Shown: in pieces, positions 17,201 to 24,731 of the stretch | Layout: each line of letters opens with the position of its first letter | How positions within the stretch are numbered: position 1 is the first letter of the stretch | Assembly: GCA_022779365.1 (NCBI GenBank) | Contig: JALFSI010000025.1 | Location: forward strand, 1-64,000 | Source: CAG-170 sp022779365 | GTDB lineage: Bacteria > Bacillota > Clostridia > Oscillospirales > Oscillospiraceae | Direction of reading: 5' to 3' | DNA: 64,000 nucleotides | Notes under the pieces: generated by a model | The model's input: the letters and a program-made list of their open reading frames with translations, nothing else | The model's database searches: none | What the model was told of the DNA's origin: nothing | Program-made: the position numbers and the translations under genes

Positions 17201-17349
17201 GTGAGTACGTCAACAGCCTCGACATACTTGACGTCTTTGGCGTCAGCGTAGATCTCGGTCGTGTCGACCTTGGCGCCTGCAACGGTGGCAAAGCTCAGCA
17301 GAGTTGCCAGAGCCAGCACAAGCGCCAGAACTTTCTTAAAGTTCTTCAT
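14269..17349 (-). CDS. Large S-layer-homology (SLH) surface protein
   Basis: 1026-residue exported protein. A signal peptide at 1-26 ends near AGA. Three SLH-type segments follow at about residues 40-80, 97-148 and 165-202 (YVEAVDVLTAIGVLNG, FVDVAKDYWAVSYI, LTRDAAAQIML), which would bind secondary wall polymer. The remaining ~800 residues are Thr/Ala/Asp-rich beta-type repeats with no enzyme motif. Strongly biased codon use (GTC, GCA, AAG), a consensus promoter, AGGAGGA SD and solid terminator point to very high expression, so it may be the main S-layer protein. Confidence 0.88.
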   Translation of the reverse strand: MKNFKKVLALVLALATLLSFATVAGAKVDTTEIYADAKDVKYVEAVDVLTAIGVLNGKGASYKPNDTLKRSEAAKIIAMFDNGDTDISKLYNPANTFVDVAKDYWAVSYIAYCAKQGIISGVGNNKYAPESKLTGIQFLKMVLVTLGYDAKEEGLVGTSWKVNVLKLARAAGLTDVLGKKYDYDAELTRDAAAQIMLNALNAKTVSYGQEIKTSGRKNVLTTAGAIENDSYLYESWDLKKLTDKDDAFGRPCHIWKLGKDEIGTYVEGALASYTVAVAGCDILNDCDFDEDGVKLTSYEDGVKAGTKMTIKNTTATDIGGQGVLTEVFEDRIVFINTYLAKVTKVVTEKRDAKDHVTRKAATTLSVWNNGTQFTAAGTTATKTFESDAFAKDDMVLVTVANGDVQTVAVAESKIAEFTKIKKVDGKFAQIALDGEFSDIAAKYFYNGIDAADLGNDMVAYFDAYGNVIGMEKYYAPLNYAVIDALWVESIKGKATVKADLVTVAGDKLEDVEITSVTVNADFFNGATTGADTEFKATDLIALGTSALNVVFANNTTLAKLYDTLFAYTTTDGAYKLSLNGKGIWDNTVYNAVLTADDAEFTNGSSYVKKSGVLFQMTTDTLILVQDAGTSAPFATYTAYVGYDKVPSMTGDVQYHVNKDTNKVDVVYVNDISVSGTKTVIFFAGADRFAGKKVDGKYPIEFDAYALDKAAGTLTKATYTFKSANKDALKNMAVGFYEVYVSDSNEISLVVDKAPAGTTAPDGLITVEDLLTGTNIAQGVAATGKADVTGNYIVATPVAIDGGDADVVTYALDGDALKDANFADLANGDKLYVYKSDDKFTVVNAASLAAYKAVDTAGATVLGVVASADQTIGHTWEGTTFSNLPEGMHVNRVLFGSTVFTAASQWEADQTYVVTTDVTVELAWDAAYTTTAFKDPIAGLGATTANTITVTGKTYNYTAKELLKVLEAGLEANSAATIELKFGADFVDVNDTDLRFVTKGSDANVDSWTVVVTPGNGGTAAVYTFVN

Positions 17350-17416
17350 TGAGTCTTCCTCCTGTTAAAATTTTGATCGCCGGAGCAGATAGCTGTCCCG
17401 GCTATCATCTACGCGT

Positions 17417-17445
17417 ATGATATTCCACAAAACGCAAAACGTCAA
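17417..17445 (-). promoter_or_regulatory. Promoter of the S-layer gene
   Basis: Minus-strand -35 TTGACG (17440-17445), 17-bp spacer, -10 TATCAT (17417-17422), about 68 bp before the start codon. Confidence 0.7.
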
Positions 17446-17501
17446 GAGCCAGAGGGGGATTGTAATGTGATTGTAACATTGGAGGGGGGATCGTTACAAA
17501 A

Positions 17502-17613
17502 CTTGGCTCTCCCTCTGGGAGAGCTGTCGCCGAAGGCGACTGAGAGGGCCTTCCTTGTTTACCCTCTCCGTCCTTCGCTGCGCTCGGACACCTCCCCCAA
17601 AGGGGGAGGCAAG
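17502..17613 (-). repeat. Family 1 MITE-like repeat, copy B
   Basis: 112-bp copy in reverse orientation to copy A. It carries the CGCCGAAGGCG hairpin variant and an AAGGAAGGCCC centre shared in part with copy D, suggesting a subfamily. It lies 33 bp from the DUF559-containing relative in the same orientation. Confidence 0.85.
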
Positions 17614-17646
17614 TGTGCTCGCCGCACCGGCAGCTTTGCAGAAGTT

Positions 17647-18111
17647 CCTTGGCTCTCCCTCTGGGAGAGCTGTCAGCGAAGCTGACTGAGAGGGTCTTGC
17701 AGCCTTTTTTGAATGATACGGTCGATTTGTGTACACACGGCACAAAAATCCCTGTCAATATCCCGGTTGGAGAATCGCAAAACCTCCAAGCCGAGAGTCG
17801 TCAGGAATCGAGAACGTTCCGCATCATAAGCAAGCCCGCGGGATTCATAATGCTGAGATCCGTCCAATTCAATGACCAGCCTTGCCGGAGCACAGTAAAA
17901 GTCCACGATGAATCTGCCAATGATCCGCTGCTTGTAGATCTTGACTGGATATTTGCGCAGAAAAAGATACCAGAGCTTTCGTTCGTGGGGCGTCATCTCC
18001 CTGCGAAGATGCTTGGCATTTTCTAATTGAGCATTGTCTTTTGGTATGTTCATTACTTGCCCTCTCCGTCCTCGCTGCGCTCGGACACCTCTCCCAAAGG
18101 GAGAGGCAAGG
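17647..18111 (-). mobile_element. DUF559-encoding full-length relative of the family 1 repeat
   Basis: 465-bp unit whose two ends (17647-17698 and 18058-18111) match the right and left halves of the ~113-bp family 1 repeats. Here a complete DUF559 gene lies between them. The gene's last eight codons and stop lie inside one terminal repeat, and its ATG falls where short copies A and E still show AATAATGAA or its equivalent. This suggests that the short copies arose by internal deletion. Mobility itself is inferred. Confidence 0.65.
17673..18053 (-). CDS. DUF559 (Vsr-like/PD-(D/E)XK) endonuclease-domain protein
   Basis: 126 residues, a single DUF559 domain. N-terminal RREMTPHERKLWYLFLR is followed by the nuclease core RFIVDFYC, then LVIELDGSQHY and LRFSNRDI. 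The acidic residues expected for a Vsr-like nuclease are present, so it looks active. The start at 18053 was chosen because the domain starts there and upstream sequence is repeat. The last residues (DPLSQLR) are encoded by the terminal repeat. Function in known DUF559 proteins is poorly defined; here it may act on the repeats. Confidence 0.85.
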   Translation of the reverse strand: MNIPKDNAQLENAKHLRREMTPHERKLWYLFLRKYPVKIYKQRIIGRFIVDFYCAPARLVIELDGSQHYESRGLAYDAERSRFLTTLGLEVLRFSNRDIDRDFCAVCTQIDRIIQKRLQDPLSQLR

Positions 18112-18173
18112 GCGCTTGCGTGGTGCATCAAAAGGTGTATAGAAGCCCTCCCAGCCGGGAAGGCGTTTTGTTT

Positions 18174-19745
18174 TTACACGTTCGCCGTCTTTTTGCCTGT
18201 TGCGGCGACGACCCAGAACATCACCAGCAGGACGCCGGAAACGCCGTAGCAGAGGGGCTGGATGTAGCCTTCCGTCTGCGGGCAGAGGAAGAAGTCGATG
18301 AGCTGCCCCGCCAGAACGAACGCCATGACCACCGGGCAGATGAATTTGATGCAGATGGTATAAAACGCGCTGAAAAACGCCGAATGCTCGCCGTTGTGGA
18401 TCTCGTCCAGCAGCAGCGCGGGCTTCAGCTCCCAGCCGACCATGAGCGCCATGATCATCGCGCCCAGCGGCATCATGAAGCCCTCGGAGAAGAAGTCCAT
18501 GAAGTCGAGCCAGCAGTCGTTGAACATCGGCAGCCCCTCGGCGAAGAACCGCTGGAAGGGCACCCAGACGCCGTTTGCGCCCAGCCCGTCGATGGCGACG
18601 AGCAGCGCCTCCACCAGGATCGCGGCGGAGACCCAGAGCGTGACGGTGCTGCGCTTGACGGTCTTTCCCTTTTCCGCCGCCTTGTCGATGAAGTGCGCGG
18701 CGACGACCTCCATCAGCGAGATGGCGGACGAGATGGCGGCGATGATGACGAGCAGATAGAACACGATGCCGAACAGCGGACCGACCGCGCCCATGTTGGC
18801 GAACACGTCCTGGAGCGTGACGAACAGCAGCTTCGGGCCGCCGAGGGCGATCTCATTGAGCGGCGTGCCGTTTGCGATGCCGTTGGCGACCGCCGCCGGG
18901 ATGACCGCCAGACCCGCCATCAGCGCGACGATGGAGTCCGCAATGACGATGAGGGCGGAGTTTTTGACGATGTTTTCCTTTTTACTAAGGTACGAGCCGT
19001 AGGTGATCATCGCGCCCATCGCCAGCGACAGCGAGAAGAACATCTGTCCGCCCGCCGTAGCGAGGACGGAAATGAGGCTCGGCGTCTCGTCGGTAAAGCC
19101 CGCCGCCACGGCGTAGCCCGGGACGAACATATACTTGAGCCCTTCCTCCGCGTGCGGCAGCGTCACGGAGCGGATGATGACGACGATGAGCATCACAAAC
19201 AGCGCCGGCATACCGATCTTATTGAATTTTTCAATGCCCTCGGACACGCCGCCCTTGACGATCACCATGCACAGCCCCAAAAACAGCAGCGTGAACACCG
19301 CGCAGCCGAACGGGTTCGTGAGCATCGAGCCGAAGGTGGTCGCGCCGTCGATGGACGCGCCGAAGATGCTGCTCAGCCCGAACGACAGCTCCGCCATGTT
19401 CAGCGACATATACTGGAAGCAGTAGCCGCCGAGCACCGAGTAAAAGCTCATGATGAGGAACGGCGAGAGGATGCCGAGCCAGCCGACCCATTTGAATTTT
19501 TTGCTGACCGCGCGGTATGCGCCGACCACGCCCGTGCGCGTCTTGCGCCCCAGCGCCAGCTCGCTGGACATGATGACCATGCCCACGAACACCGCCAGCA
19601 GGATGTAGATAATTAAGAACGTAAAGCCGCCGCTGCGGCCCATTTTGTATGGGAAGCCCCAGATGTTGCCCAGACCCACGGCAGAGCCGATCGCAGCCAT
19701 GATAAAGCCGAGATTGCTCCCCCATGAGGCGCGTTTGTTTTCCAT
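18174..19745 (-). CDS. Neurotransmitter:sodium symporter (NSS/SNF family)
   Basis: 523 residues with about twelve membrane helices. The NSS signature at the start (WGSNLGFIMAAIGSAVGLGNIWGFPY) contains the TM1 sodium/substrate site, and GGAFTFLIIY-like sequence follows. It would import an amino acid or amine with sodium, as LeuT/TnaT/MhsT do. Substrate unknown. SD AGGAGAACACT precedes the start. Downstream is a weak hairpin (18143-18168). Monocistronic with its own promoter and a dyad that could be an operator. Confidence 0.93.
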   Translation of the reverse strand: MENKRASWGSNLGFIMAAIGSAVGLGNIWGFPYKMGRSGGFTFLIIYILLAVFVGMVIMSSELALGRKTRTGVVGAYRAVSKKFKWVGWLGILSPFLIMSFYSVLGGYCFQYMSLNMAELSFGLSSIFGASIDGATTFGSMLTNPFGCAVFTLLFLGLCMVIVKGGVSEGIEKFNKIGMPALFVMLIVVIIRSVTLPHAEEGLKYMFVPGYAVAAGFTDETPSLISVLATAGGQMFFSLSLAMGAMITYGSYLSKKENIVKNSALIVIADSIVALMAGLAVIPAAVANGIANGTPLNEIALGGPKLLFVTLQDVFANMGAVGPLFGIVFYLLVIIAAISSAISLMEVVAAHFIDKAAEKGKTVKRSTVTLWVSAAILVEALLVAIDGLGANGVWVPFQRFFAEGLPMFNDCWLDFMDFFSEGFMMPLGAMIMALMVGWELKPALLLDEIHNGEHSAFFSAFYTICIKFICPVVMAFVLAGQLIDFFLCPQTEGYIQPLCYGVSGVLLVMFWVVAATGKKTANV

Positions 19746-19779
19746 AGTGTTCTCCTCTTCTCTTTTTCCCGATTCTTCT

Positions 19780-19842
19780 ACTATTTACAATAGTAAACAG
19801 CAGAATACCATGCATTATACCCGACGGACGTTTGTCCGTAAA
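19780..19842 (-). promoter_or_regulatory. Promoter and dyad upstream of the NSS symporter
   Basis: Minus-strand -35 TTTACG (19837-19842), 17-bp spacer, -10 TATAAT (19814-19819). Downstream of the start point is the perfect dyad ACTATT-TAC-AATAGT (19780-19794), a candidate operator. No regulator gene is adjacent. Confidence 0.6.
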
Positions 19843-19907
19843 GGGCGGAATGGAATCTTTGTGAGTCCCCACAAAATTTCCATGCAAAAACTGGATGAAA
19901 TGACAAA

Positions 19908-19940
19908 ACCCGAGCCGTGGGCAGCGCCCACGGCTCGGGT
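19908..19940 (-). terminator. Terminator of the zinc-ribbon/coiled-coil gene
   Basis: Perfect 15-bp stem (19908-19922 with 19926-19940), followed on the minus strand by TTTTG. Confidence 0.8.
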
Positions 19941-19963
19941 TATACATTATAATATGTGGCACG

Positions 19964-20737
19964 TCACTTCACGCACGCCGGGCACGGCGAATAGCCGCTG
20001 TTTTCGGCGAGCTTCCGGCTGTACGCCCAGAATGTCTTGCCCGCAAAGCGGCTGCACCCGTAGCGGTGGTACAGCCCCGTGCCGTCGTTTTCCACCAGCA
20101 CGACGTAAGACTGCATAAAGTCCGCCGCTGCCTGCGCCGCGGCGCTCTGCGTGACGAGCGCGTCGTATTTTTCCTCCTGCGCCGTCAGCTCCGCCTGCTT
20201 GTCCTCCAGCGCCTGCTCCAGCTTTTCCAGCTCCGCCTTCTGCGCCGTCATATCGTACTGCGTCTGGCTGGCGGCGGATTCGGCGGTGTCGATGTTCTCG
20301 CGCAGCGTCTCAATGAGGTCGTTTTTGGCGGACAGGTCACTCTCGAGCTGCGAGACCTGCGCCGTCAGTTCGTCATTTTCCGCGCGCAGCGCGGAGACCT
20401 CCGCCTCCTGCCGGGTCATCTCCTCCTCGCGCAGCCGCAGCGCCACCCGCCGCGATGAGAGCGTGAGCAAACCGTATGCCGCGGCCGCCAACGACAGTAC
20501 CGTCACCACGATCAAAACGATTACCCCCGCGCCGATTCGCCTCCGCACCGGCTTCACCGGCGCAGGCGCCGCCGCAGGCTTTTTCGCCTGCCGTACCGGC
20601 GCGCGAAGCTGTCCCGGCACATTCACCTCCGGCGCGCGCTCGGGCGTGTCGGTAAAATCGTAAGGATTCAAACTGCACGCGTCGCAAAACAGCTCGCCAT
20701 CCGCGATCGGCTTGCCGCATTTGATGCAGGTGTTCAT
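19964..20737 (-). CDS. Zinc-ribbon membrane protein with coiled coil and C-terminal Cys/His motif
   Basis: 257 residues. N-terminal zinc ribbon (CIKCGKPI and FCDAC), Pro/Ala linker, one transmembrane helix at about residues 72-95, a Glu/Gln-rich coiled coil (about 100-190), and a C-terminal motif YHRYGCSRFAG ending CPACVK that resembles small metal-binding domains on nuclease or Ada-like tails. The start at 20737 was chosen for the GGAGGT SD. It would be anchored in the membrane with the coiled coil outside. Function unknown. Confidence 0.75.
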   Translation of the reverse strand: MNTCIKCGKPIADGELFCDACSLNPYDFTDTPERAPEVNVPGQLRAPVRQAKKPAAAPAPVKPVRRRIGAGVIVLIVVTVLSLAAAAYGLLTLSSRRVALRLREEEMTRQEAEVSALRAENDELTAQVSQLESDLSAKNDLIETLRENIDTAESAASQTQYDMTAQKAELEKLEQALEDKQAELTAQEEKYDALVTQSAAAQAAADFMQSYVVLVENDGTGLYHRYGCSRFAGKTFWAYSRKLAENSGYSPCPACVK

Positions 20738-20840
20738 TCGCACGACCTCCTGTCGCATTTCTGCTCCCATCATACCACCCACAAAGAAAAAAGTAAAGAA
20801 AAGTCGATTCGCGCCGCCGCCGTACAAAATCCCCCGACCG

Positions 20841-20875
20841 AGCCGTAGGGGCGGGGTTCTACCCCGCCCGCTCCC
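20841..20875. repeat. Family 3 repeat (short palindromic copy)
   Basis: GTAGGGGCGGGG inverted against CCCCGCCC around TTCTA. It fills the gap between the zinc-ribbon gene and the end of the phage-like cluster. The rest of 20738-20903 shows no gene. Confidence 0.6.
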
Positions 20876-20903
20876 CTATTCACTCTTCACTCTTACTCCT
20901 TAC

Positions 20904-21467
20904 TTATTCCCGGTACGTCCTCCATCCGTCCCAGCTCATCTGCCCCAGATCATCCCACGTCAGCCCGTATGCCTCCGTCTCCTGCCAGGTGCACCAGCGG
21001 AACACATACTCGATCCCAAGCTGCGCGGGAAGTAAGTCCTCGATGATCTCGCGCATCCGCGCGAACTCCGGCGGGATGCCCATCAGCCCCGGAAAGCGCA
21101 CGCGCACATGGTTTGCCTCGCCCGTTTCCTCCAGCGCGCACTGCGCGCCGCACGCGGGGAGGCATCGCTGAAGCGCCTCCAGTGTGAACGCGTCGTCCGC
21201 CACCTGCATCAGCGCCGCGATCGCCGCCCGGCGCGACGGCACATTGTCCGCCGGAGGGCGATAACGAAACAGCGCCTGCGCGCGGTCCAGACCCTCGTCC
21301 TCCGCGCTCATCACGATGCTCTCGCGCCCGTTTTTCTCCAAAACCGCCCGCGCCGCGTCCATCTGCGCGCCCAGCGCCTCGAGCTGCGCCATAGAAAAGC
21401 TCCCGTCCCGGAACGTGTACACGCCCAGCGGGCGCAGCAGCGCCATCAGCCTCTGCGCGTAGCTCAT
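20904..21467 (-). CDS. Phage tail protein, XkdU/YmfQ-like (DUF2313)
   Basis: 187 residues. It starts MSYAQRLMALLRPLGVY, typical of YmfQ/XkdU proteins of contractile tails that follow the gpJ-like baseplate gene. The C-terminus ends with a Trp-rich segment (TWQETEAYGLTWDDLGQMSW). It is the last gene of the cluster: no tail fibre, lysis or holin gene follows, only a dispersed repeat. It overlaps baseplate J by 4 bp. The name rests on position and N-terminal pattern. Confidence 0.72.
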   Translation of the reverse strand: MSYAQRLMALLRPLGVYTFRDGSFSMAQLEALGAQMDAARAVLEKNGRESIVMSAEDEGLDRAQALFRYRPPADNVPSRRAAIAALMQVADDAFTLEALQRCLPACGAQCALEETGEANHVRVRFPGLMGIPPEFARMREIIEDLLPAQLGIEYVFRWCTWQETEAYGLTWDDLGQMSWDGWRTYRE

Positions 21468-22522
21468 ACCGCCGCCTCCGTTAGCCGCAGCGTGCCGAGC
21501 ACCGGCAGCCGGTCCGCCGCGCCCGCGATGTCACTTGCCGGCGCACTGAGCCTGTAATTCTCCACCAGCCCCGTGCCGTAGATCACATTCCCCAGCGCCG
21601 CACGGTACACGCTCCTGCCCAGCATTTCCCCGCCGAAATACGCCGCCAGCGCGCCCGTCACCGCCGCCTTCGCCTCGTCAAACGATGCCCCCGCCTTCGG
21701 CGTGAGCGCCGCCGTCACAGCCACCGTTTTCACGCTCGGCGCGCGCACCGTTACATCCACCGCGATCTCGCGCACCTTCTGGATGTCCGCCTGCACCTCC
21801 GCAACGAGCGCCTCCGACGGCACACCGTCCTCCGCCGCGATCACCACGCCGACCGTGCCGATGCCGTTTTCGCGCGGAATGACCGACGCCGCCCGCACGC
21901 CCGCGTGCGCCAGCGCCCGCTGCTCGTAAAACGCCGCGTTCGCGCCGTTCGGCAGACGGATAAAGCTGCCGAGCACCCGCTCGCGCAGCGCCGCGTCCGT
22001 CTCGCCGTCCGTCCCGCCGGTGAATGCCGCCGGATTCGTCACCCCCGCCACGCCCACCGGCGCCTGCGTCATCACCGTCACCGTCCCCGCCGCCGTGTTT
22101 CCGGCGCTGCCCGCCGACTCCGCCTGCGCGGGCGCGTCCGCGTACAGGTCTCCCGCCGCGATCACCGCGTCCTCCAGCGTCACGAACCGCACCAGCCCCG
22201 CCGTGGAGCACACCGTCCCCGCCGGGATCGTCAGCTCGTCCTCCCGCGCCAGCTCCACGCGAAAGCGCAGCACGCCGTGCGCTTTTTCGCCGTCCTTGCG
22301 CGCAATGCCGCGCAGCGCAGCGTGGCGGTCGAGATATTCCCCCTCCGCCGTCTGCGGAAAGCTCTGCGCCAGCGCCCAGTCGGCGTAAATATACAGCGTC
22401 TGGAGCTGCGCCGCCGCCGCGTACAGCCGCACCGCCAGATCGGCGCTGTCATCCATCGAAAATCCCGTTTTTTCCGTAAACACGTCCAGCATCTGCCGGT
22501 AAAGCTCCGAAACCTCTTTCAT
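21464..22522 (-). CDS. Baseplate J/gp47-family protein (XkdT-like)
   Basis: 352 residues. Baseplate J signatures are the early SGFSMDDSADLAVRLYAAAAQLQTLY-type region, the Ala/Gly/Thr-rich core (FTGGTDGETDAALRERVL) and VIPRENGIGTVGVVI. It forms the wedge ring of a contractile tail that triggers sheath contraction. ATGA-type overlaps with both neighbours indicate tight translational coupling. Intact and of normal length. Confidence 0.88.
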   Translation of the reverse strand: MKEVSELYRQMLDVFTEKTGFSMDDSADLAVRLYAAAAQLQTLYIYADWALAQSFPQTAEGEYLDRHAALRGIARKDGEKAHGVLRFRVELAREDELTIPAGTVCSTAGLVRFVTLEDAVIAAGDLYADAPAQAESAGSAGNTAAGTVTVMTQAPVGVAGVTNPAAFTGGTDGETDAALRERVLGSFIRLPNGANAAFYEQRALAHAGVRAASVIPRENGIGTVGVVIAAEDGVPSEALVAEVQADIQKVREIAVDVTVRAPSVKTVAVTAALTPKAGASFDEAKAAVTGALAAYFGGEMLGRSVYRAALGNVIYGTGLVENYRLSAPASDIAGAADRLPVLGTLRLTEAAV

Positions 22523-22869
22523 ACCGTCACCTCCACCGCCGTCTGCGCGCCGGTTTTCGCGCGCAGGGTAAATTCCGCCGTCACCTGATCGTCCGAGACA
22601 TTGCGCACCCGCGCCTCCACGACCGTCACGTCCATATCCGCCAGCGCCTCCGCCGCCATCTGCATCGCCGCCTGATCCCGGGCAGCGGTTTTTTCACGCC
22701 CCAGACGATACAGCCGGCTTCCGAGCCGCGGCAGAAAGCACAGCGCGCCGCGCCGGCACGTCAGCCGGTACAGCGCCCGCTGCAACTCCTTTTCGTCTCC
22801 GCGCAGCCGCACGAACCCGCCGAACCCGTCCGGCACATAATCGCCGCCGCGCAGCAAATTCTCCATCAT
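22519..22869 (-). CDS. gp25/XkdS-like baseplate wedge protein
   Basis: 116 residues. The arrangement DEKELQRALYRLTCRRGALCFLPRLGSRLYRL matches the gp25/XkdS (DUF2634-like) family, which joins the sheath initiator region of contractile baseplates. It lies between the spike-like gene and baseplate J as in PBSX. Overlaps both genes by 4 bp. Two ATGs begin the frame, either of which may be used. Confidence 0.78.
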   Translation of the reverse strand: MMENLLRGGDYVPDGFGGFVRLRGDEKELQRALYRLTCRRGALCFLPRLGSRLYRLGREKTAARDQAAMQMAAEALADMDVTVVEARVRNVSDDQVTAEFTLRAKTGAQTAVEVTV

Positions 22870-23237
22870 TCCGCGCCCAGCTCCCTTCCGTTCACAAACA
22901 GCCGCCCCGTGATGCGCACCCTTCCCTTTACCTCAATATCGCCGTTGTTGCGCAAAACGAGCCGCGCCGCGTTGGAAAATACCATCACCTCGCCCGGCGC
23001 AAGCTCCGCCTGCGCCGTTTGCAGCGCGCCGGGGATGTACGTCTGGCTCGCCTTGAGCACCAGCACGCTCTCCCCCGCGCCCGGCTGCCAGCAGTAGCCG
23101 CCGGGCGAGATGATGCGCACATCGCGCTTTTCCCCGTCCGTCACCACCGCCGCGCCGCTGCCGCCCATGCTGATCGTCCCCAGCGCCGCCGCCTCGGTCT
23201 CCTGCTCCGGGTGCGTGATCCTTCTGGAAAGCCACAT
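22866..23237 (-). CDS. Short gpV/XkdR-position baseplate spike-like protein
   Basis: 123 residues with beta-rich pattern (ALGTISMGGSGAAVV, RIISPGGYCWQPGAGESVLVL, LVLRNNGDIEVKGRVRI). It probably has an OB-fold start followed by a short beta tail, as in minimal central spike proteins. It sits after the gpD/XkdQ-like gene and before gp25, the usual spike or XkdR position. No peptidoglycan hydrolase domain is fused. Assigned by position and fold pattern. Confidence 0.6.
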   Translation of the reverse strand: MWLSRRITHPEQETEAAALGTISMGGSGAAVVTDGEKRDVRIISPGGYCWQPGAGESVLVLKASQTYIPGALQTAQAELAPGEVMVFSNAARLVLRNNGDIEVKGRVRITGRLFVNGRELGAE

Positions 23238-23244
23238 TGTTCCT

Positions 23245-24174
23245 TCACCTCAGTTCCAGCGTCGTAAAAACGCCCGTCTCGCCGCCGCAGTGCACGACTG
23301 CCGCCACGCTCAGTTCTTCCGCCGCGCCCAGCCCCGGCAGCCGCAGCTCTGCTGCATCCCCCGGCGAGACATCCGCCATCCCCGTGAGCTGCACCGTCGC
23401 CTGCCGGAGCTCCCGCGCGCTGTCCGCCAGCCGCTGCGCCGCCGTGCGCCATGTCGCGCGCAGCTTGCCGCCGCCCGTCATGCCGCTGACGTGCGTACAC
23501 TGTATGCCGAGCCTTCGCAGCTCCGCGTTTTCCGCGACCTGCTGCTGTCCCGTGCGCGTGTTCACCATCACCTGCCGCGCGGCAGCGCCGTATCGGTTCT
23601 GCACATAGCTGCACGCGCGCACCTGTTCCGGCTCGATCACCACGCGCCGCGGCGCTTCGTTTTTCCGCAGCACCAGCGTCCCGTCGGGCGCAAAGCGCGG
23701 AAAAATATCCGCGCTGTGGCGGCAAAACCCGGTCAAGACCTGCCAGCAGGTGTAGCCCGTCTCCACGGCGAAATTTGCCACCTGCCCCATCGGCGCGGCG
23801 TCGATGCGCGTGATGCCGTAGGGCTTCACATACAGCCGCAGAATATCCTCGAGCTGCGCACTCACAAATTCCGCCGCGCGCACCTGATTGTCCATCAGCG
23901 CCGCCGCCATCGACCGCCCGGATACCTCCGCCAGCGCGCCGCGCCGGTCGAGCTTCACCGCAAAATCGTCCACCAGCCCGGTAAACACCGTCCGCCCATC
24001 GTCCTCCGCCGTAAACCCGACCGCCTGTTTTAAGACCGGCAGCCACGCCGCTTCAAACGCGAAGCACACTGAAAAGCTCCCGCACGGGTCGCCGTCTGTC
24101 TGCCGGATGGACCATTCCAACAGCGGCGGCAGCGAAACCGCCGCCCCGCTGCAAAGCCGCAAGCATCCCGTCAT
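23245..24174 (-). CDS. Tail hub protein, XkdQ/late control gpD-like
   Basis: 309 residues. Features include VFTGLVDDFAVKLDRRGALAEVSGRSMAAALMDNQV and YTCWQVLTGFCRHSADIFPRF, resembling the XkdQ/YqbQ family, which forms the baseplate hub. Directly downstream of the LysM tail protein with a 4-bp overlap, as in PBSX. Intact. It would connect the tube to the spike. Confidence 0.8.
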   Translation of the reverse strand: MTGCLRLCSGAAVSLPPLLEWSIRQTDGDPCGSFSVCFAFEAAWLPVLKQAVGFTAEDDGRTVFTGLVDDFAVKLDRRGALAEVSGRSMAAALMDNQVRAAEFVSAQLEDILRLYVKPYGITRIDAAPMGQVANFAVETGYTCWQVLTGFCRHSADIFPRFAPDGTLVLRKNEAPRRVVIEPEQVRACSYVQNRYGAAARQVMVNTRTGQQQVAENAELRRLGIQCTHVSGMTGGGKLRATWRTAAQRLADSARELRQATVQLTGMADVSPGDAAELRLPGLGAAEELSVAAVVHCGGETGVFTTLELR

Positions 24175-24728
24175 CCGATCCGCAGCTCCTCTCCCGTGTG
24201 GATGAGGTCGGGGTCACGAATTTGCGGGTTATACGCCAGCATCTGCCGCATGGTCAGCCCATACGTCCGGCACAGCGCCCAGAGCGTGTCGCCCGTGCGC
24301 ACCGTCACCGTCCGCGCCCTGTTTGCCGCCGCGCTGTCCGCAGTCCCCGAACTCGCCGCCGCCTCCGGCGCTGCCTGCTCCTCGCCCGCATCGCAAAACT
24401 CAAAGCTGTACGCCACATAATCCTCGCGCGGCTCCTGCGCCAGCTCCAGCCGCGTAAAATACGCCCGGCTGCACTGCCACACCGGGTGGCGCAGCGCGCC
24501 CGCCCCCGGCGAGCGGAATACCTCCATCAGCCGCCGGAACTGCGTATACGCCCCCGCGCCGAAAAACTCGCCCTCGCCGCGCAGCACCGTGCAGCTCCTG
24601 CCGAGATCCTGCACGCAGTAGCCTGCCAGCGGGATCTTGTGCGCCGCCGTCAGCCGCTCGCACGAGAGCGTGTAGCTTTTCGGGTTGTTCACCCATACAA
24701 ATGTCTTGTACTGCATTGCAAGCAGCAT
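24171..24728 (-). CDS. LysM-containing tail protein, XkdP-like
   Basis: 185 residues. The N-terminal tail domain (MQYKTFVWVNNPKSYTLSCER) is followed by an Ala/Glu linker and one LysM domain at about residues 138-184 (TVRTGDTLWALCRTYG to LIHTGEELRIG). XkdP-type proteins bind the tube end and peptidoglycan. The start codon follows GGAGGATAGGAT, immediately after the previous stop. In PBSX the gene before it is the tape measure; here it is only 151 codons. Confidence 0.85.
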   Translation of the reverse strand: MLLAMQYKTFVWVNNPKSYTLSCERLTAAHKIPLAGYCVQDLGRSCTVLRGEGEFFGAGAYTQFRRLMEVFRSPGAGALRHPVWQCSRAYFTRLELAQEPREDYVAYSFEFCDAGEEQAAPEAAASSGTADSAAANRARTVTVRTGDTLWALCRTYGLTMRQMLAYNPQIRDPDLIHTGEELRIG

Positions 24729-24731
24729 ATC

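Noticed and set aside
14215..17352. 1045-codon open frame opposite the S-layer gene
   Set aside because: It is a shadow of the strongly biased codon use of the S-layer gene. Its translation is low-complexity (Val/Asp/Gly), with no SD, signal or family motif, while the minus strand has promoter, signal peptide, SLH domains and terminator.
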